Positions 36,954 through 46,652 of a stretch of 64,000 nt of DNA are shown in pieces; position 1 is the first letter of the stretch, and each line of letters begins with the position of its first letter. The DNA comes from Verrucomicrobiota bacterium (lineage in GTDB: Bacteria > Verrucomicrobiota > Verrucomicrobiia > Limisphaerales > SIBE01). A model generated the notes under the pieces. It was not told the origin of the DNA, made no database searches, and saw nothing but the letters and a program-made list of their open reading frames with translations. The stretch lies in assembly GCA_016871515.1 (NCBI GenBank), contig VHDE01000015.1, positions 1-64,000 on the forward strand, read 5' to 3'. The position numbers were made by a program, and so were the translations under genes.

Positions 36954-38669
36954 CTAAAACAGAAAGTATCTCTGCGCCAGTGACAAGGTTTTGGCCGGTT
37001 CGCACACGAGCAATTCTCCGTCCGCCATTACTTGGTACGTTTCCGGATCGACGGTGATCTTCGGAGTCGCATCGTTCCATTTCATGTCTTGCTTGGTGAG
37101 TTTGCGACAATCCCGGACTGCTTCCACGCGCTTCTTCAAGCCGTAACTGCCGGCAATGCCATTGTTGCGGGAAGCGCGGCTGACGAATGCGATGGAGATC
37201 GGGCCTGGCGCCCCGCCGAACGCACCGAACATCGGTCGCGCTAAGACCGGTTGCGGGGTCGGGATCGACGCATTCGGATCGCCCATTTGCGACCACGCAA
37301 TGAAACCGCCCTTGATGATCATCTCTGGCTTCGCGCCAAAGAACGCCGGCTTCCAAAGGACGAGATCCGCGAGCTTGCCGACTTCCACCGATCCGATCAA
37401 ATGCCCCATGCCATGCGAGATCGCCGGGTTGATTGTGTATTTGGCGATGTAACGTTTGATGCGGAGATTGTCATTCGGCCCTTGCTCGGCAGGCAAGCGC
37501 CCGCGCTGTTGACGCATCTTGTCGGCCGTCTGCCACGCGCGCGTAATGACTTCCCCAACTCGGCCCATGGCTTGCGAATCCGAACTCATCATGCTGATCG
37601 CGCCCAAGTCATGAAGGATATCTTCAGCGGCGATCGTTTCGCCTCGAATGCGGCTTTCGGCGAACGCCACATCTTCGGGCAAATTCGGATCGAGGTGATG
37701 ACAGACCATCAACATATCGAGATGCTCGTCAATCGTGTTGACCGTGTAAGGGCGAGTCGGATTGGTGGAACTCGGGAGCACATTGCTCTCGCCGCAAATG
37801 CGGATAATGTCCGGCGCGTGCCCGCCTCCGGCGCCTTCCGAGTGGTACGTGTGAATGGCCCGGCCTCGAAACGCTTCGATGGTGGCTTCGACGAAACCCG
37901 ATTCGTTCAGCGTATCGGTGTGAATCGTTACCTGGATGTCGTGTTCGTCGGCAACGCGCAGGCAGCAATCGATTGCCGCCGGTGTCGTGCCCCAATCTTC
38001 GTGCAATTTCAAACCAATCGCCCCGCCGAGGATTTGTTCGGCCAAACCGTGCGGCAACGCAGTGTTCCCCTTTCCAGTAAATCCGAAATTCATCGGCAGC
38101 GAATCCGTGGCTTCGAGCATCAAGCGCACGTGGCCGCCGCCTGGCGTACAAGTCGTCGCGCATGTCCCGACGGCTGGTCCAGTGCCGCCGCCAACGAATG
38201 TGGTGACGCCGCTGCTTAACGCTTCGAAAACCTGTTGCGGACAGATGTAGTGAATGTGCGAATCGATCCCGCCCGCGGTGAGAATCAAACCTTCGCCGGC
38301 GATCACTTCCGTCGTCACACCGACGATCATGCCTGCTGTGACACCGGCCATGACGTCAGGATTGCCCGCTTTGCCAATGCCTGAGACCAAGCCGTTCTTG
38401 ATGCCGATGTCTGCTTTGAAGATTCCCGTGTAATCGACGACCAATGCGTTCGTGATGACGACATCGAGCGCTTCATCTTGCCCAACACCGGCGGCTTGCC
38501 CCATGCCTTCGCGCAGCACTTTGCCGCCGCCAAATTTGCACTCGTCGCCGTACACGGCAAAGTCGTGTTCCACTTCGAGCACGAGCGACGTGTCGCCAAG
38601 ACGGACCTTATCGCCGGTCGTGGGACCGAACATATCGGCGTAATGCGAGCGTTTCATTCGGTGAGCCAT
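36954..38669 (-). CDS. ureC: urease alpha (catalytic) subunit
   Basis: 571 residues from ATG 38669 (573 from the ATG two codons earlier). The N-terminus [21 protein letters not shown] is canonical. The nickel ligands are the two His in [10 protein letters not shown], the carbamylated Lys in GLKLHEDWG, and His residues in [11 protein letters not shown] and [15 protein letters not shown]. The active-site flap with its Cys is [20 protein letters not shown]. It hydrolyses urea to ammonia and carbamate in the cytoplasm. Start lies about 7-13 bp after the ureAB stop. Confidence 0.98.
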   Translation of the reverse strand: MAHRMKRSHYADMFGPTTGDKVRLGDTSLVLEVEHDFAVYGDECKFGGGKVLREGMGQAAGVGQDEALDVVITNALVVDYTGIFKADIGIKNGLVSGIGKAGNPDVMAGVTAGMIVGVTTEVIAGEGLILTAGGIDSHIHYICPQQVFEALSSGVTTFVGGGTGPAVGTCATTCTPGGGHVRLMLEATDSLPMNFGFTGKGNTALPHGLAEQILGGAIGLKLHEDWGTTPAAIDCCLRVADEHDIQVTIHTDTLNESGFVEATIEAFRGRAIHTYHSEGAGGGHAPDIIRICGESNVLPSSTNPTRPYTVNTIDEHLDMLMVCHHLDPNLPEDVAFAESRIRGETIAAEDILHDLGAISMMSSDSQAMGRVGEVITRAWQTADKMRQQRGRLPAEQGPNDNLRIKRYIAKYTINPAISHGMGHLIGSVEVGKLADLVLWKPAFFGAKPEMIIKGGFIAWSQMGDPNASIPTPQPVLARPMFGAFGGAPGPISIAFVSRASRNNGIAGSYGLKKRVEAVRDCRKLTKQDMKWNDATPKITVDPETYQVMADGELLVCEPAKTLSLAQRYFLF

Positions 38670-38682
38670 AATCAATCCTCGT

Positions 38683-39453
38683 TCAATCCTCGTGATGTGA
38701 AAATCCTCTGGCTTTCACTTGCGCCAACGTTGCTTCAAGCCCGGCTTCGGTGACTGGACCGCTGGCCAGATTATTGCCGCCGCGAATGACGCGCTGACCA
38801 GAGATTTCGACAAGGTTTACGGTCTTGGTTTCGCCAGGCTCAAATCGAACAGCGGTTCCGGCAGGTATGTCGAGACGCTTTCCGTACGCTTTGGCTCGAT
38901 TGAACTTCAATTGAGCATTCGTCTCGACGAAGTGATAGTGGCTGCCCACTTGAACGGGCCGATCACCCAGGTTTGTGACTGCGAGTGTTATGGACGCACG
39001 GCCTTCGTTCAGGACCAGTTCGCCGTCCTTGATTTCCATAGCTCCCGGTTCGGGCGTGGCGTCCGTTTCCGTTGCTTTCGCAGCGAAAACAGCAATGTCC
39101 GGCACCGGCAAGAAGCTGCCATAAAGCGCCAGTGACAGATCGCCATTCTCGGCCGCAATTGGGTGATGAACGGTGACCAGCTTCGTTCCATCAGGAAACG
39201 TGCCTTCGACCTGAACCTCGGCGATCATTTCCGGCACGCCTGGCATCACTTGGTTGCGGCCAAGGAAGCGTCGGCCGAGATCCATGAGTTCGGCAACCGA
39301 TCTCCCATCGCGGATGAATTCGAGCAATTGCGTGGCAATGAGAGCGACGCTTTCCGGGTGGTTCAAACGCAGGCCACGGGCGAGGCGTTTTTGCGCCACC
39401 ACGCCGGCGTTGTGCAAAAGCAGCTTGTCAATTTCCCGCGGAGACAAATGCAT
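38683..39453 (-). CDS. ureAB: fused urease gamma-beta subunit (UreAB)
   Basis: 256 residues in two modules. Residues 1-100 are urease gamma: [38 protein letters not shown] and [20 protein letters not shown] (each quoted in part). Residues about 125-250 are urease beta: [30 protein letters not shown] and [18 protein letters not shown]. Gamma-beta fusions occur in several lineages such as Helicobacter (UreA) and some actinobacteria. It assembles with UreC into the apo-urease. 18 bp after ureD. Confidence 0.95.
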   Translation of the reverse strand: MHLSPREIDKLLLHNAGVVAQKRLARGLRLNHPESVALIATQLLEFIRDGRSVAELMDLGRRFLGRNQVMPGVPEMIAEVQVEGTFPDGTKLVTVHHPIAAENGDLSLALYGSFLPVPDIAVFAAKATETDATPEPGAMEIKDGELVLNEGRASITLAVTNLGDRPVQVGSHYHFVETNAQLKFNRAKAYGKRLDIPAGTAVRFEPGETKTVNLVEISGQRVIRGGNNLASGPVTEAGLEATLAQVKARGFSHHED

Positions 39454-39471
39454 AAAGTTCCTTTGCGTTGG

Positions 39472-40452
39472 TTACCATTTTCTGGCCCACGGATCGTCGC
39501 GCAACAAATCGCGGACAAAACCCAAGTGACTGGCGAGAACTGCACCGGCTTGTTCGACGCTCGTCCCAGCGATGCGAAGAATAACGCCAGCGCTGGGCTG
39601 TAGCGCAGACTGCCCAGTCTGCTGTATTGCAGGTTGCCGAACCTGCGAACTTCCGTGCGTTTCAGGGACCGACATTCGCGCGCGCTCTGCCGGCTGGGCA
39701 GTCGGCGAAACAGCAGATTGGGCAACCTGCGCTGCAGGAGAGCGCAAGGGGCTCGCCGCCTGGACCAATGCGCCCCGGCGCGAGACCGGTTCACAAGAGA
39801 CACGATCGAGGATTTGCCTGGCGGACTCCTGCACGGCGGCGCCAACGACGACGACTGTGGCGAGGCAATTGAAACGGCCCATCCGAAACGGCGAATCGAT
39901 TGGGCCATCCGATGGGTCGAGCCGCAGCGCATCAATGAGCAGCCGTTCGTCAGCAACAAAGATTTCGTTTCGACTTTCAAAACGACCAAACGCCCAACGC
40001 TCACCGCGCGCCAACCGTCCCGCGCTTAGCCAATCGACCAAAACCAAACTCGCGCCAGCTTCCAGGAAAAACTCTTGTCGCTGTTCATAGAGGGACCCGG
40101 CAAAACATTGAATGGGGTCGGGCGCAAGAACGAGCACGGCTTCGCTTCCGACCTTGGCGCCAAGTGTGTGTGTGCACGGAAGTCCGGCAGGATTTCGATA
40201 AACTTTGGTGGAAGCTTGGCTTCCGAGAAAACAGCGCGTTCCCCGACCAAGGCTAACGTTCAGGCGCGCGGAATCGCCAGCCACAAATCCTCCACCGAAG
40301 TTGCTCGTGTACGACCAGACGCTCGGCCCGCGCGACCGCGGCGTCAGCAGCTTAAGGGGATTGCGTGCCCAAGCACGCGTAATCGTGCTATGTCCGGCGA
40401 CGAAATCGACTTCCAAGCAGGCCTGTCCAGAGCTGGCATTAAGAGATTGCAC
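39472..40452 (-). CDS. ureD: urease accessory protein UreD with an in-frame palindromic-repeat insert
   Basis: 326 residues from GTG 40452 (family usually about 270). Recognised by LTPRSRGPSVWSYTSNFGGG and FVAGDSARLNVSLGRGT, FLGSQASTKVYRNP, LVLAPDPIQCFAGSLYEQ and DWLSAGRLARGERWAFGRFE. Near the C-terminus a Pro/Ala/Gln-rich stretch of about 46-50 residues (residues about 240-290: VAQSAVSPTAQPAERARMS and QVRQPAIQQTGQSALQP) interrupts the family. It is encoded by the 138-bp family C element. Family sequence resumes at VILRIAGTSVEQAG and ends FVRDLLRDDPWARKW. UreD is the scaffold that binds apo-urease and recruits UreF-UreG. Whether the enlarged loop is tolerated is unknown. Confidence 0.9.
   Translation of the reverse strand: MQSLNASSGQACLEVDFVAGHSTITRAWARNPLKLLTPRSRGPSVWSYTSNFGGGFVAGDSARLNVSLGRGTRCFLGSQASTKVYRNPAGLPCTHTLGAKVGSEAVLVLAPDPIQCFAGSLYEQRQEFFLEAGASLVLVDWLSAGRLARGERWAFGRFESRNEIFVADERLLIDALRLDPSDGPIDSPFRMGRFNCLATVVVVGAAVQESARQILDRVSCEPVSRRGALVQAASPLRSPAAQVAQSAVSPTAQPAERARMSVPETHGSSQVRQPAIQQTGQSALQPSAGVILRIAGTSVEQAGAVLASHLGFVRDLLRDDPWARKW
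39599..39736. repeat. family C palindromic element inserted in frame in ureD
   Basis: Ends TGTAGCGCAG (39599) and CTGCGCTGCA (39736) are 10-bp inverted repeats with one mismatch; inward continue ACTGCCCAGTCTGCTGT and, inverted, ACAGCAGATTGGGCAACC. Length 138 bp, an exact multiple of three, with no stop codon in the ureD frame. Confidence 0.8.
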
Positions 40453-40605
40453 AAACCGAAGACGAAGGATTGAGGCTCTCCCGATTCCAAGAGAGCGATT
40501 TGAGGTGTGTTAATGCAGGGCGTTTTCGAGGCTTTCCTTCTCCGAGGAAATCTCGCTCGACGCTGCGCCGTTCAGGATGGGATGCCTCTTTCGAAGGCGC
40601 CGCCA

Positions 40606-40884
40606 TCAAGCACTGAAGCTCCAAAGGAGGGCCGCCGAAACGACCGCGGCGGAACCGGCATACCGGAGGACCTTCCGGTAACGCGCGTCTTTGACGAGCA
40701 TTCCGCCGCACCATGCCGCCAACCCGGCCAGCGCGAGCACAGCCAGGTGATCCGGACTGGTCAGCCAGTGGGTCAAGCCGCCCTCGTGCAAGCCATGTCC
40801 AGGGTGAGCAAAGACGGCGGTGGGAAGCAGCGAGAGAAAGCCAGCCAGCACAATTGGGCACAGATAAGTCGATGGTTGTTTCAT
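40606..40884 (-). CDS. minimal HupE/UreJ-like membrane protein
   Basis: 92 residues. A signal-type hydrophobic start (YLCPIVLAGFLSLLPTAVFA) is followed by AHPGHGLHEGGLTHWLTSPD HLAVLALAGLAAW. The AHPGHG and the L-x-S-P-D-H-L motif match HupE/UreJ nickel-permease N-termini, which are usually about 200 residues with six helices. Here only two or three helices remain before the end (YAGSAAVVSAALLWSF). Its place between the urea transporter and ureD supports a link to nickel or urease assembly. It may be a truncated family member or a distinct small form. Confidence 0.65.
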   Translation of the reverse strand: MKQPSTYLCPIVLAGFLSLLPTAVFAHPGHGLHEGGLTHWLTSPDHLAVLALAGLAAWCGGMLVKDARYRKVLRYAGSAAVVSAALLWSFSA

Positions 40885-40963
40885 AAATTAGCCGCATAGA
40901 TAGCTACACTATTCGCCGAAGCGCAATCCAGATTAATCGTGCGCGCCTCATTTCGTGAATCCA

Positions 40964-41044
40964 TAGGACAGCGCGTCTCGCCTGTCTCATCCTGTCTTGG
41001 TCTTGGCGTACGCAAATGCTGGACATGCGGGACGCCTATCCTAC
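40964..41044. repeat. family A paired-arm repeat
   Basis: ATAGGACAGCGCGTCTCGCC TG on the left and TGGACATGCGGGACGCCTAT CC on the right, around GGCGTACGCAAATGC, which also occurs in the 33.2-kb copy. Outer flanks GTGAATC and GGTTTCAT suggest a longer element. It lies between urtE and the HupE/UreJ-like gene. Confidence 0.7.
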
Positions 41045-41093
41045 CGCGCAGGTTTCATAGAAAGGCAAGGAAACTTTGGCTGCATACCCACGG

Positions 41094-41789
41094 CTACACA
41101 GTCAAATGTTTGCGAATTACTTCATCATTGAGGTCCTGGACGCCCCCGCTGGCCGCGATGGCGCCGCGGTCCATGATGTAAAACCGGTCCGCCAGTGCGC
41201 GCGCGAAATCCAAATACTGCTCGACGAGCAAAATGCTCATTTGCCCTTCACTCCTGATCGTTCGCAACGTTTGTTCGATCTCATCGATGATCGAAGGCTG
41301 AATGCCTTCGGTCGGTTCATCGAGAATCAACAGCTTAGGTCCAGTAAGAAGTGCGCGCGCCATCGCTAACTGTTGCTGTTGCCCGCCGCTCAGCACACCG
41401 CCCTTGCGTTGGCGCATCTCCTTCAACACGGGAAAAAGTTGGAACACGCGGTCTAATTCACCGTTCAGCTTGCGACCGCGTGCGACTGCACCGATCCGCA
41501 AATTCTCCAGAACCGTTAGATTGGGAAAAATGTCGCGTCCTTGAGGGACATAGCCGATTCCAAGCCGAGCGCGATCTGGCGGAGCAAGACTCGTGATTTC
41601 CTGGCCGTCCAAACGAATCGAGCCGCTTCCAAGTTTGAGCAAGCCAACAATGCTTCTCAGCGCAGTCGATTTGCCAACGCCATTTCGGCCCATGAGACAG
41701 ACCAGTTGCTGCGCGGGCACTTCGAAACTGACGTCGCGCAAAATGCGGGAGCCGTCGTAGGAGACGCTGATCTGTTCAACTTTAAGCAT
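41094..41789 (-). CDS. urtE: urea ABC transporter ATP-binding protein UrtE
   Basis: 231 residues. Walker A GRNGVGKSTALRSI, the ABC signature LSGGQQQQLAMARAL, Walker B KLLILDEPTEGIQPSII and the switch His in LLVEQYLDFARAL. This LivF-type ATPase has the Urt-specific TEGIQPSII instead of SEGLAP. It energises urea uptake together with UrtD. About 215 bp after urtD, the gap holding a family D repeat. Confidence 0.95.
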   Translation of the reverse strand: MLKVEQISVSYDGSRILRDVSFEVPAQQLVCLMGRNGVGKSTALRSIVGLLKLGSGSIRLDGQEITSLAPPDRARLGIGYVPQGRDIFPNLTVLENLRIGAVARGRKLNGELDRVFQLFPVLKEMRQRKGGVLSGGQQQQLAMARALLTGPKLLILDEPTEGIQPSIIDEIEQTLRTIRSEGQMSILLVEQYLDFARALADRFYIMDRGAIAASGGVQDLNDEVIRKHLTV

Positions 41790-42006
41790 GAAAGCCCCTC
41801 TCCCTAACCCTCTCCGTGAGCCTCAGGGCATGTAGTCCCGCCTTTAGGCGGCAGCATTGGCTGGCACCGAAACAAGATTCGCGGATGGCAATCGCTCCGG
41901 CTGAAGCCGGGACTACATACCACAGCAGCCGGTTCATGGGCGCTAGGCGCGAAACGAAAATGTGTTTCGGAGGAATCTCTCGCCATCGAATAGGGAGAGG
42001 GGCTTT
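41788..42006. repeat. family D composite repeat between urtD and urtE
   Basis: Outer arms GAAAGCCCCTCTCCCTAACC and ATAGGGAGAGGGGCTTTCAT are inverted. The inner module has ATGTAGTCCCGCCTTTAGGC GG and GGCTGAAGCCGGGACTACAT, another inverted pair. It fills the entire gap between the two ATPase genes, reaching both coding ends. Confidence 0.8.
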
Positions 42007-42776
42007 CATGCCGCCTTCCTTTCGTGTTTGCGGCCCAGATAAACTTCGATCACCCGCGGGTTGTTCTGCACTTCATCGACGGTCCCTTCGCACAGGACGG
42101 TCCCTTGATGGAGGACGGTAACTTTTCGGGCGATCTGCCGCACGAAAACCATATCGTGTTCGATCACGACTACGCTGTGCTTCGGCACAAGGCTGAAGAG
42201 CAATTCACCCGTGCGCGCCGTTTCTTCATCGGTCATGCCCGCGGTGGGCTCATCGACGAGAAGCAGCTTTGGGTCTTGCGCCAGAAGCATGCCGATCTCG
42301 AGCCACTGCTTTTGGCCATGCGCAAGGTCGCCAGCGATGTCATTGGCTTTGCCCTCGAGCCCAACCGTTTTGAGAATCTCGTGAATTTGGTCGCGTTGTG
42401 CGCATGTGGTTCGAGCGAACAGAGCACTAAACACTCCACGGCTGCCTTCAAGCGAAAGCAGTATATTTTCGTAGACTGTGTGGCTCGTATAAACAGAGGG
42501 CGTTTGGAATTTGCGTCCGATGCCGAGACGGCTGATCTGGTATTCGTTAAGCCGGGTGAGGTCGGTGTCTTTCTCGAACTCAATCATCCCTTTGTCCGGT
42601 TTCGAGCGGCCCGTAATCAAATCGAGCAATGTGCTTTTGCCGGCGCCGTTGGGACCGATGATCGTGCGCAACTCCCCTTTATCCATGTAGAAGTTGAGGT
42701 CTGAGATCGCTTTGAAACCATCGAACGTCTTGGTGACCCCCTCGACCGTCAGAATGAATTCCTTCGCGTGTTCCAT
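42006..42776 (-). CDS. urtD: urea ABC transporter ATP-binding protein UrtD
   Basis: 256 residues. Walker A GPNGAGKSTLLDLI, then RLGIGRKFQTPSVY typical of LivG/UrtD, the signature region DLAHGQKQWLEIGMLL and Walker B KLLLVDEPTAGMTDEET. The switch His is in VVVIEHDMVFVRQI. The C-terminal VYLGRKHE tail is as in the family. Pairs with UrtE on the UrtBC membrane core. Confidence 0.95.
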   Translation of the reverse strand: MEHAKEFILTVEGVTKTFDGFKAISDLNFYMDKGELRTIIGPNGAGKSTLLDLITGRSKPDKGMIEFEKDTDLTRLNEYQISRLGIGRKFQTPSVYTSHTVYENILLSLEGSRGVFSALFARTTCAQRDQIHEILKTVGLEGKANDIAGDLAHGQKQWLEIGMLLAQDPKLLLVDEPTAGMTDEETARTGELLFSLVPKHSVVVIEHDMVFVRQIARKVTVLHQGTVLCEGTVDEVQNNPRVIEVYLGRKHERKAA

Positions 42777-42796
42777 GGCTACGAATTGATGCGAAG

Positions 42797-42932
42797 CGTA
42801 ACGCAGAGTTTCACTCTGCTGTATCGCCGACTTGCAGTCGGCAACGCGTGCGAGTTGTCCGGCCCGTTCGATTCTGCCGGAGCGCGGCAGACTGAAAGTC
42901 TGCGATACGGCAGAGTGAAAGTCTGCGTTACG
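42797..42932. repeat. family C palindromic repeat
   Basis: CGTAACGCAGAGTTTCACTC TGCTGTATCGCCGACTTGCA on the left (as two adjoining halves) mirrors GATACGGCAGAGTGAAAGTC TGCGTTACG on the right, with a GGCCCGTTCG / CGGAGCGCGG core. It sits between urtC stop and urtD start. Confidence 0.8.
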
Positions 42933-42945
42933 ATCGATGGTGGTG

Positions 42946-44109
42946 TCATGTCTTAGTATCCGCAGTGCTGACCTGCGCGGTGATCATGTTCTCTGTTGGA
43001 CGCGACATGCGCTTCTTCAAATTGCGTAATTGTCCTGGGATCCCGGCAATCCCTTTCGGGAGAAATACGGTGACGAAGACGAAGAGCGCGCCGAGAATAT
43101 AAAGCCAGTACTCCGGCCAGGAATGCGTCGAGTAACTCTTGAGCGCGTTGATGCCGACTGCTCCGATGATTGGCCCAACCAACGTGCCCCGCCCACCGAC
43201 GGCCACCCAAACAACAGCTTCCAACGATTTTTCTGGCGCCATCTCGCTGGGATTAATGATGCCGACCTGCGGGACGAACAGTGCGCCGCCAAGCGATGCG
43301 ATGACGGCTGCCAGGACAAAGATGAACAGTTTATAGTTCGCTGTCGCGTAGCCGGAAAAGAGAACACGATTTTCACTGTCGCGTATGGCGCGCTGGATTT
43401 TGCCGAATTTCGTCGCGGTTACCCAACGGCAAAGCAAGAAAGTCAGTAGAAGCAACACCACTGAACAAATGAAAAGCCAGCGTTTGGTTGCAGGGCTATT
43501 GAGATTCTGACCAAGAATATCTTTGAAATCAGTCAGCCCGTTATTGCCGCCAAAGGTAAAGTCGTTCCGGAAAAACATCAGGCAGGCTGCGTAGGTTAAG
43601 GCTTGCGTTAGAATCGAGAAATAAACGCCTTTGATTCGTGAACGGAACGCCAGATAACCGAAGACCAATGCCAATAGCGCCGGGACCCAAATGACCGCGC
43701 CCGTCGCGAACCAAAAGTTGTAAAAAGGAATCCAATGCGCGGGCAGGCCGGCAGTATCCGGGTATTTCGCCGGGAACTCGAGAAAGACCATGAAATCGGG
43801 AAGCTTGCTCTTATAAACGCCGCGTTCACCAATCATGAGCATGAGATGCATTCCGAGCGCATAACCGCCCAACGCAAAGAAGAGTGCCTGGCCTAAACTG
43901 AGCAGTCCCGTGTAGCCCCAGAGCAAATCAACGCTTAGCGCCAGCACAGCATAGCAAAGGTATTTGCCATAAAGACTGACTTTGAAGTCGCTGACGTGAA
44001 AGAAGCTCTCCTTTGGCGGGAACGCGTTGAGACATGGCAGAATCACGAGACCGGTTACGGCAACCAACCCCAGGAACCAGTAGTCTGCTTTTGAAAGTGT
44101 GCGTCTCAT
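42946..44109 (-). CDS. urtC: urea ABC transporter permease UrtC
   Basis: 387 residues from ATG 44109 ([16 protein letters not shown]). The frame is open to 44631, but the extra part is repeat and antisense sequence. About ten membrane helices. LivM-type hallmarks are [24 protein letters not shown] and the C-terminal EAA-like loop [21 protein letters not shown] long periplasmic loop near [15 protein letters not shown] and [14 protein letters not shown] is typical of UrtC. It forms the inner-membrane channel with UrtB. Confidence 0.94.
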   Translation of the reverse strand: MRRTLSKADYWFLGLVAVTGLVILPCLNAFPPKESFFHVSDFKVSLYGKYLCYAVLALSVDLLWGYTGLLSLGQALFFALGGYALGMHLMLMIGERGVYKSKLPDFMVFLEFPAKYPDTAGLPAHWIPFYNFWFATGAVIWVPALLALVFGYLAFRSRIKGVYFSILTQALTYAACLMFFRNDFTFGGNNGLTDFKDILGQNLNSPATKRWLFICSVVLLLLTFLLCRWVTATKFGKIQRAIRDSENRVLFSGYATANYKLFIFVLAAVIASLGGALFVPQVGIINPSEMAPEKSLEAVVWVAVGGRGTLVGPIIGAVGINALKSYSTHSWPEYWLYILGALFVFVTVFLPKGIAGIPGQLRNLKKRMSRPTENMITAQVSTADTKT

Positions 44110-44329
44110 CGCGGGAAAATCCGAAATCTGAAATCCGAAATCCGAAACAAATTCAAGCTTGCGCGAGCCGCAAGGCCGTCGGACAGGGCGTCTCGCCTGT
44201 CCCCGCCCGCGCGAATCGATTGCGCCGGACAGGCGAGACGCTCGGTCCGACGGGATTCGGTTTTTAAGCATCCACTCATTACATATTTGGATTTGTTTCG
44301 GATTTCGGATTTCGAATCGGCGAGTTCGC
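44110..44329. repeat. family A repeat (44178-44252) flanked by inverted GAAATCCGAAAT tracts
   Basis: Between urtB and urtC. The outer flanks are TCCGAAATCTGAAATCCGAA at about 44120 and ATTTCGGATTTCGAATC-type sequence near 44305, an inverted pair of short tandem repeats. Inside are GGACAGGGCGTCTCGCCTGT and GGACAGGCGAGACGCTCGGT, the family A arms, around about 30 bp. Confidence 0.7.
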
Positions 44330-46048
44330 TTATCCTTCGAGCCCGCGGTTGCGCGTGACGAAAAGTCCTGCGGGCCGCCATTGCAGAAATAGGATGACTG
44401 CCGCCAGCACCAAGACTTTGGCAAGGACAGCTTGAACATGCAGTTGCAGTATCTGGTCCCCGATGCCCATACCGATCGACGCCGATACGGTTCCGATAAT
44501 GTTCCCCACCCCACCAAGCACGACGACCATAAAACAATCGACGATGTAGGATTGGCCGAGGCTCGGGCCGACATTCCCGATTTGCGCCAGACAAGCGCCA
44601 GCCAGCCCAGCCAGACCTGATCCGAACGCAAACGTAATCATGTTCATTCGATTCGTGCGGACGCCCATGCACGCAGCCATGTTGCGATTTTGCATCACAG
44701 CGCGAATTTGCAACCCCACAGCCGTTTTCGTCATCAGGAGATAAGTCAACCACACGATGCACGCCGCGAATCCGATGACGAAGATTCGATTGTAAGCGAA
44801 GAGAACGTCATGAACGCTATACGCGCCACGCAGCCAACTGGGCGAGGCTACAAAGACGTTCGCCGCGCCAAAGTGCGCTCGAAAAATCTGCTGAAGAATC
44901 AGGCTGACGCCCCACGTCGCGAGAAGAGATTCGAGTGGCCGCGCATAAAGGAAACGAATAATGCCGCGCTCGAGGATCAGGCCGAGTAACGCGGACGCTG
45001 CAAACGCGACCACCAATGCGACTGGAAAATAAATGTCGAAGCCGAAGCCTGATTCGCCAAAGCGCGCTTTGAAGATATTCTGCGTCACATAAGCGGCGTA
45101 CGCGCCCACCATAATGACCTCGCCATGCGCCATGTTAATGACGCCCATGAGTCCAAAGGTGATCGCGAGACCGAGCGCAGCAATGAGCAGCACGGCGCCC
45201 AAACTGAGCCCGCGAAACAGCGTCCCGAAGAGGTTGCCCCAGAAAATGTATTCATCGATCGCAGTCAAAGCAGCGCGTGCGGCTGCGAGTGTTTCAGCAT
45301 CGTAGGTTTTGGGATTCGCCTGAGCTTTTGCCGAAATCTCCCGCAAAAGGTTTTGGCCGCTGATGGAACGCAATTCGCCAAGCTGGCGAATTGCCGCTTT
45401 CCGCGCATCTGCGTTATCGCTGGCCAACTGTGTGATAGCGATTGCTTCGGCCAGCGCTTTTCGAACATCACCCTGTTTTTCTGTCGCGAGACGCGATTCG
45501 AAGAAGGGAACATAATCTTGATTCTGTTCGAAACCAAGCCGCGACGCCGCATCGCGCCGGAATTTAGGATCAGGATTGCTCAACGCCATTAGATCAAGCG
45601 TTTGCTTTATGACCTTCCGCAAGGAGCGGCTGGTATCGACGGCCGTCAAATCAGTTGCCGTGAACGAAAGTGGCTTGCCTGACGAGTCGCGAAGCGGTTC
45701 GCCGTCGAGTATGCGATTGGCGCGAGCCTTTCCGTCAGCGTCAGTTTGCTTGTCGAGCAGAAACGGAATCTTGGCGCCATCCGATGCTTCGTGAAGGAAG
45801 ACTTCCCCGACGCGCCAAGCTTCCAGAGTTTGGCCGACCAACGAATCACTCGAGGCCGAAAGTTTGCTGACCAACTCGGCCTGATCGCCTTCTTCTCCGA
45901 TGATCGCCTGGACAAGAGCAGCCCGATCCGCCCCAGGAGCGGCGGACCAGGCTCGTGCAACTATGAACGCAGTGAGGAGGAAGCTGATGAATGCAGAGCG
46001 AAAATGATTGCGCCTGAATACGGCATTTCCCGTAACGCAGAGTTTCAC
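44330..46048 (-). CDS. urtB: urea ABC transporter permease UrtB
   Basis: About 572 residues if GTG 46048 is used. The start is doubtful because no in-frame ATG exists between the repeat region and the signal-like segment [18 protein letters not shown]. The N-terminal 250 residues form the periplasmic UrtB-specific helical domain ([36 protein letters not shown]). The LivH-type permease follows with [38 protein letters not shown] and [19 protein letters not shown]. The frame stays open upstream to 46540 through family C and D repeats, so the true start is uncertain. Pairs with UrtC. Confidence 0.93.
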   Translation of the reverse strand: MKLCVTGNAVFRRNHFRSAFISFLLTAFIVARAWSAAPGADRAALVQAIIGEEGDQAELVSKLSASSDSLVGQTLEAWRVGEVFLHEASDGAKIPFLLDKQTDADGKARANRILDGEPLRDSSGKPLSFTATDLTAVDTSRSLRKVIKQTLDLMALSNPDPKFRRDAASRLGFEQNQDYVPFFESRLATEKQGDVRKALAEAIAITQLASDNADARKAAIRQLGELRSISGQNLLREISAKAQANPKTYDAETLAAARAALTAIDEYIFWGNLFGTLFRGLSLGAVLLIAALGLAITFGLMGVINMAHGEVIMVGAYAAYVTQNIFKARFGESGFGFDIYFPVALVVAFAASALLGLILERGIIRFLYARPLESLLATWGVSLILQQIFRAHFGAANVFVASPSWLRGAYSVHDVLFAYNRIFVIGFAACIVWLTYLLMTKTAVGLQIRAVMQNRNMAACMGVRTNRMNMITFAFGSGLAGLAGACLAQIGNVGPSLGQSYIVDCFMVVVLGGVGNIIGTVSASIGMGIGDQILQLHVQAVLAKVLVLAAVILFLQWRPAGLFVTRNRGLEG

Positions 46049-46056
46049 TCTGCTCA
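46031..46056. repeat. family C half arm covering the possible urtB start
   Basis: CGTAACGCAGAGTTTCACTC TGCTCA is one family C arm without its partner nearby. The candidate GTG start of urtB (46048) lies within it on the minus strand. Confidence 0.6.
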
Positions 46057-46091
46057 CCGTTCGACGGCGGAAAAATGCAGTAGTTGACAGC

Positions 46092-46478
46092 TGCAGCGCC
46101 CCTCTCCCCATCCGATGGGGCGAGGGAAAAGACCTGGCCGTTGGGCGCGCTGCCCCATCAGGCACCGGCCATTGCAAAGGCTCGATTCCCTCCCCCGGTC
46201 GGATGGGGAGAGACTTCTCCGAAACAAAATTTCGTGCATTGAACCGATGAACCACTGCGTCGGTAGGGCGGCGTTGCTGCGCCGCCAGCATCGTGGGTTT
46301 GCCAAGGCGGCGCAGCAACGCCGCCCTACCTTTAGGTTCATGGGTAGGGGCAACATTCACCTTGCTACTTGGAAGAATTGCATTCCGCAGACCGTCCGCA
46401 AGTTCAAACGCTTTAGAAAGTGCAGACGCGCTGCCGATTGCAAATCGGCGATACAGCCCGCTGCAACTCTGCGCTACG
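46092..46478. repeat. family D repeat followed by a family C repeat, between urtA and urtB
   Basis: 46092-46360 is family D: CCCCATCCGATGGGGCGAGG and CGGATGGGGAGAGACTTCTC, then GGTAGGGCGGCGTTGCTGCG CCGCC with its inverse GGCGGCGCAGCAACGCCGCC CTACC and TTCATGGG. 46383-46478 is family C: GACCGTCCGCAAGTTCAAAC, GATTGCAAATCGGCGATACA and the end CTGCGCTACG. The urtB frame is open through much of this DNA. No independent gene. 46479-46652 holds no recognised feature. Confidence 0.75.
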
Positions 46479-46652
46479 AGCCGATTTGCGGCATGGGTTC
46501 CGGCCGGAACAGCGGAGGCGTTATTTCGCGAAATCCTCACGGGCGCTTTCTGTATTTGCAGGCAGAGGCGGGGCAGTTGCCTGCGCCCGTCTCTGCCGTG
46601 GAGGAACCAACCATTATGGACCTGGCTGGAAACTTAATTCCGTGTCTTGGAT

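Noticed and set aside
40439-40897. 152-residue minus-strand frame overlapping the HupE/UreJ-like gene
   Set aside because: Frame-shadow of the small membrane protein, with repeat-like low-complexity sequence and no motif.
46048-46540. Urea permease frame extended by 164 residues
   Set aside because: The extra part is encoded by family C and D repeats and by no known UrtB sequence. I treat it as repeat read-through.
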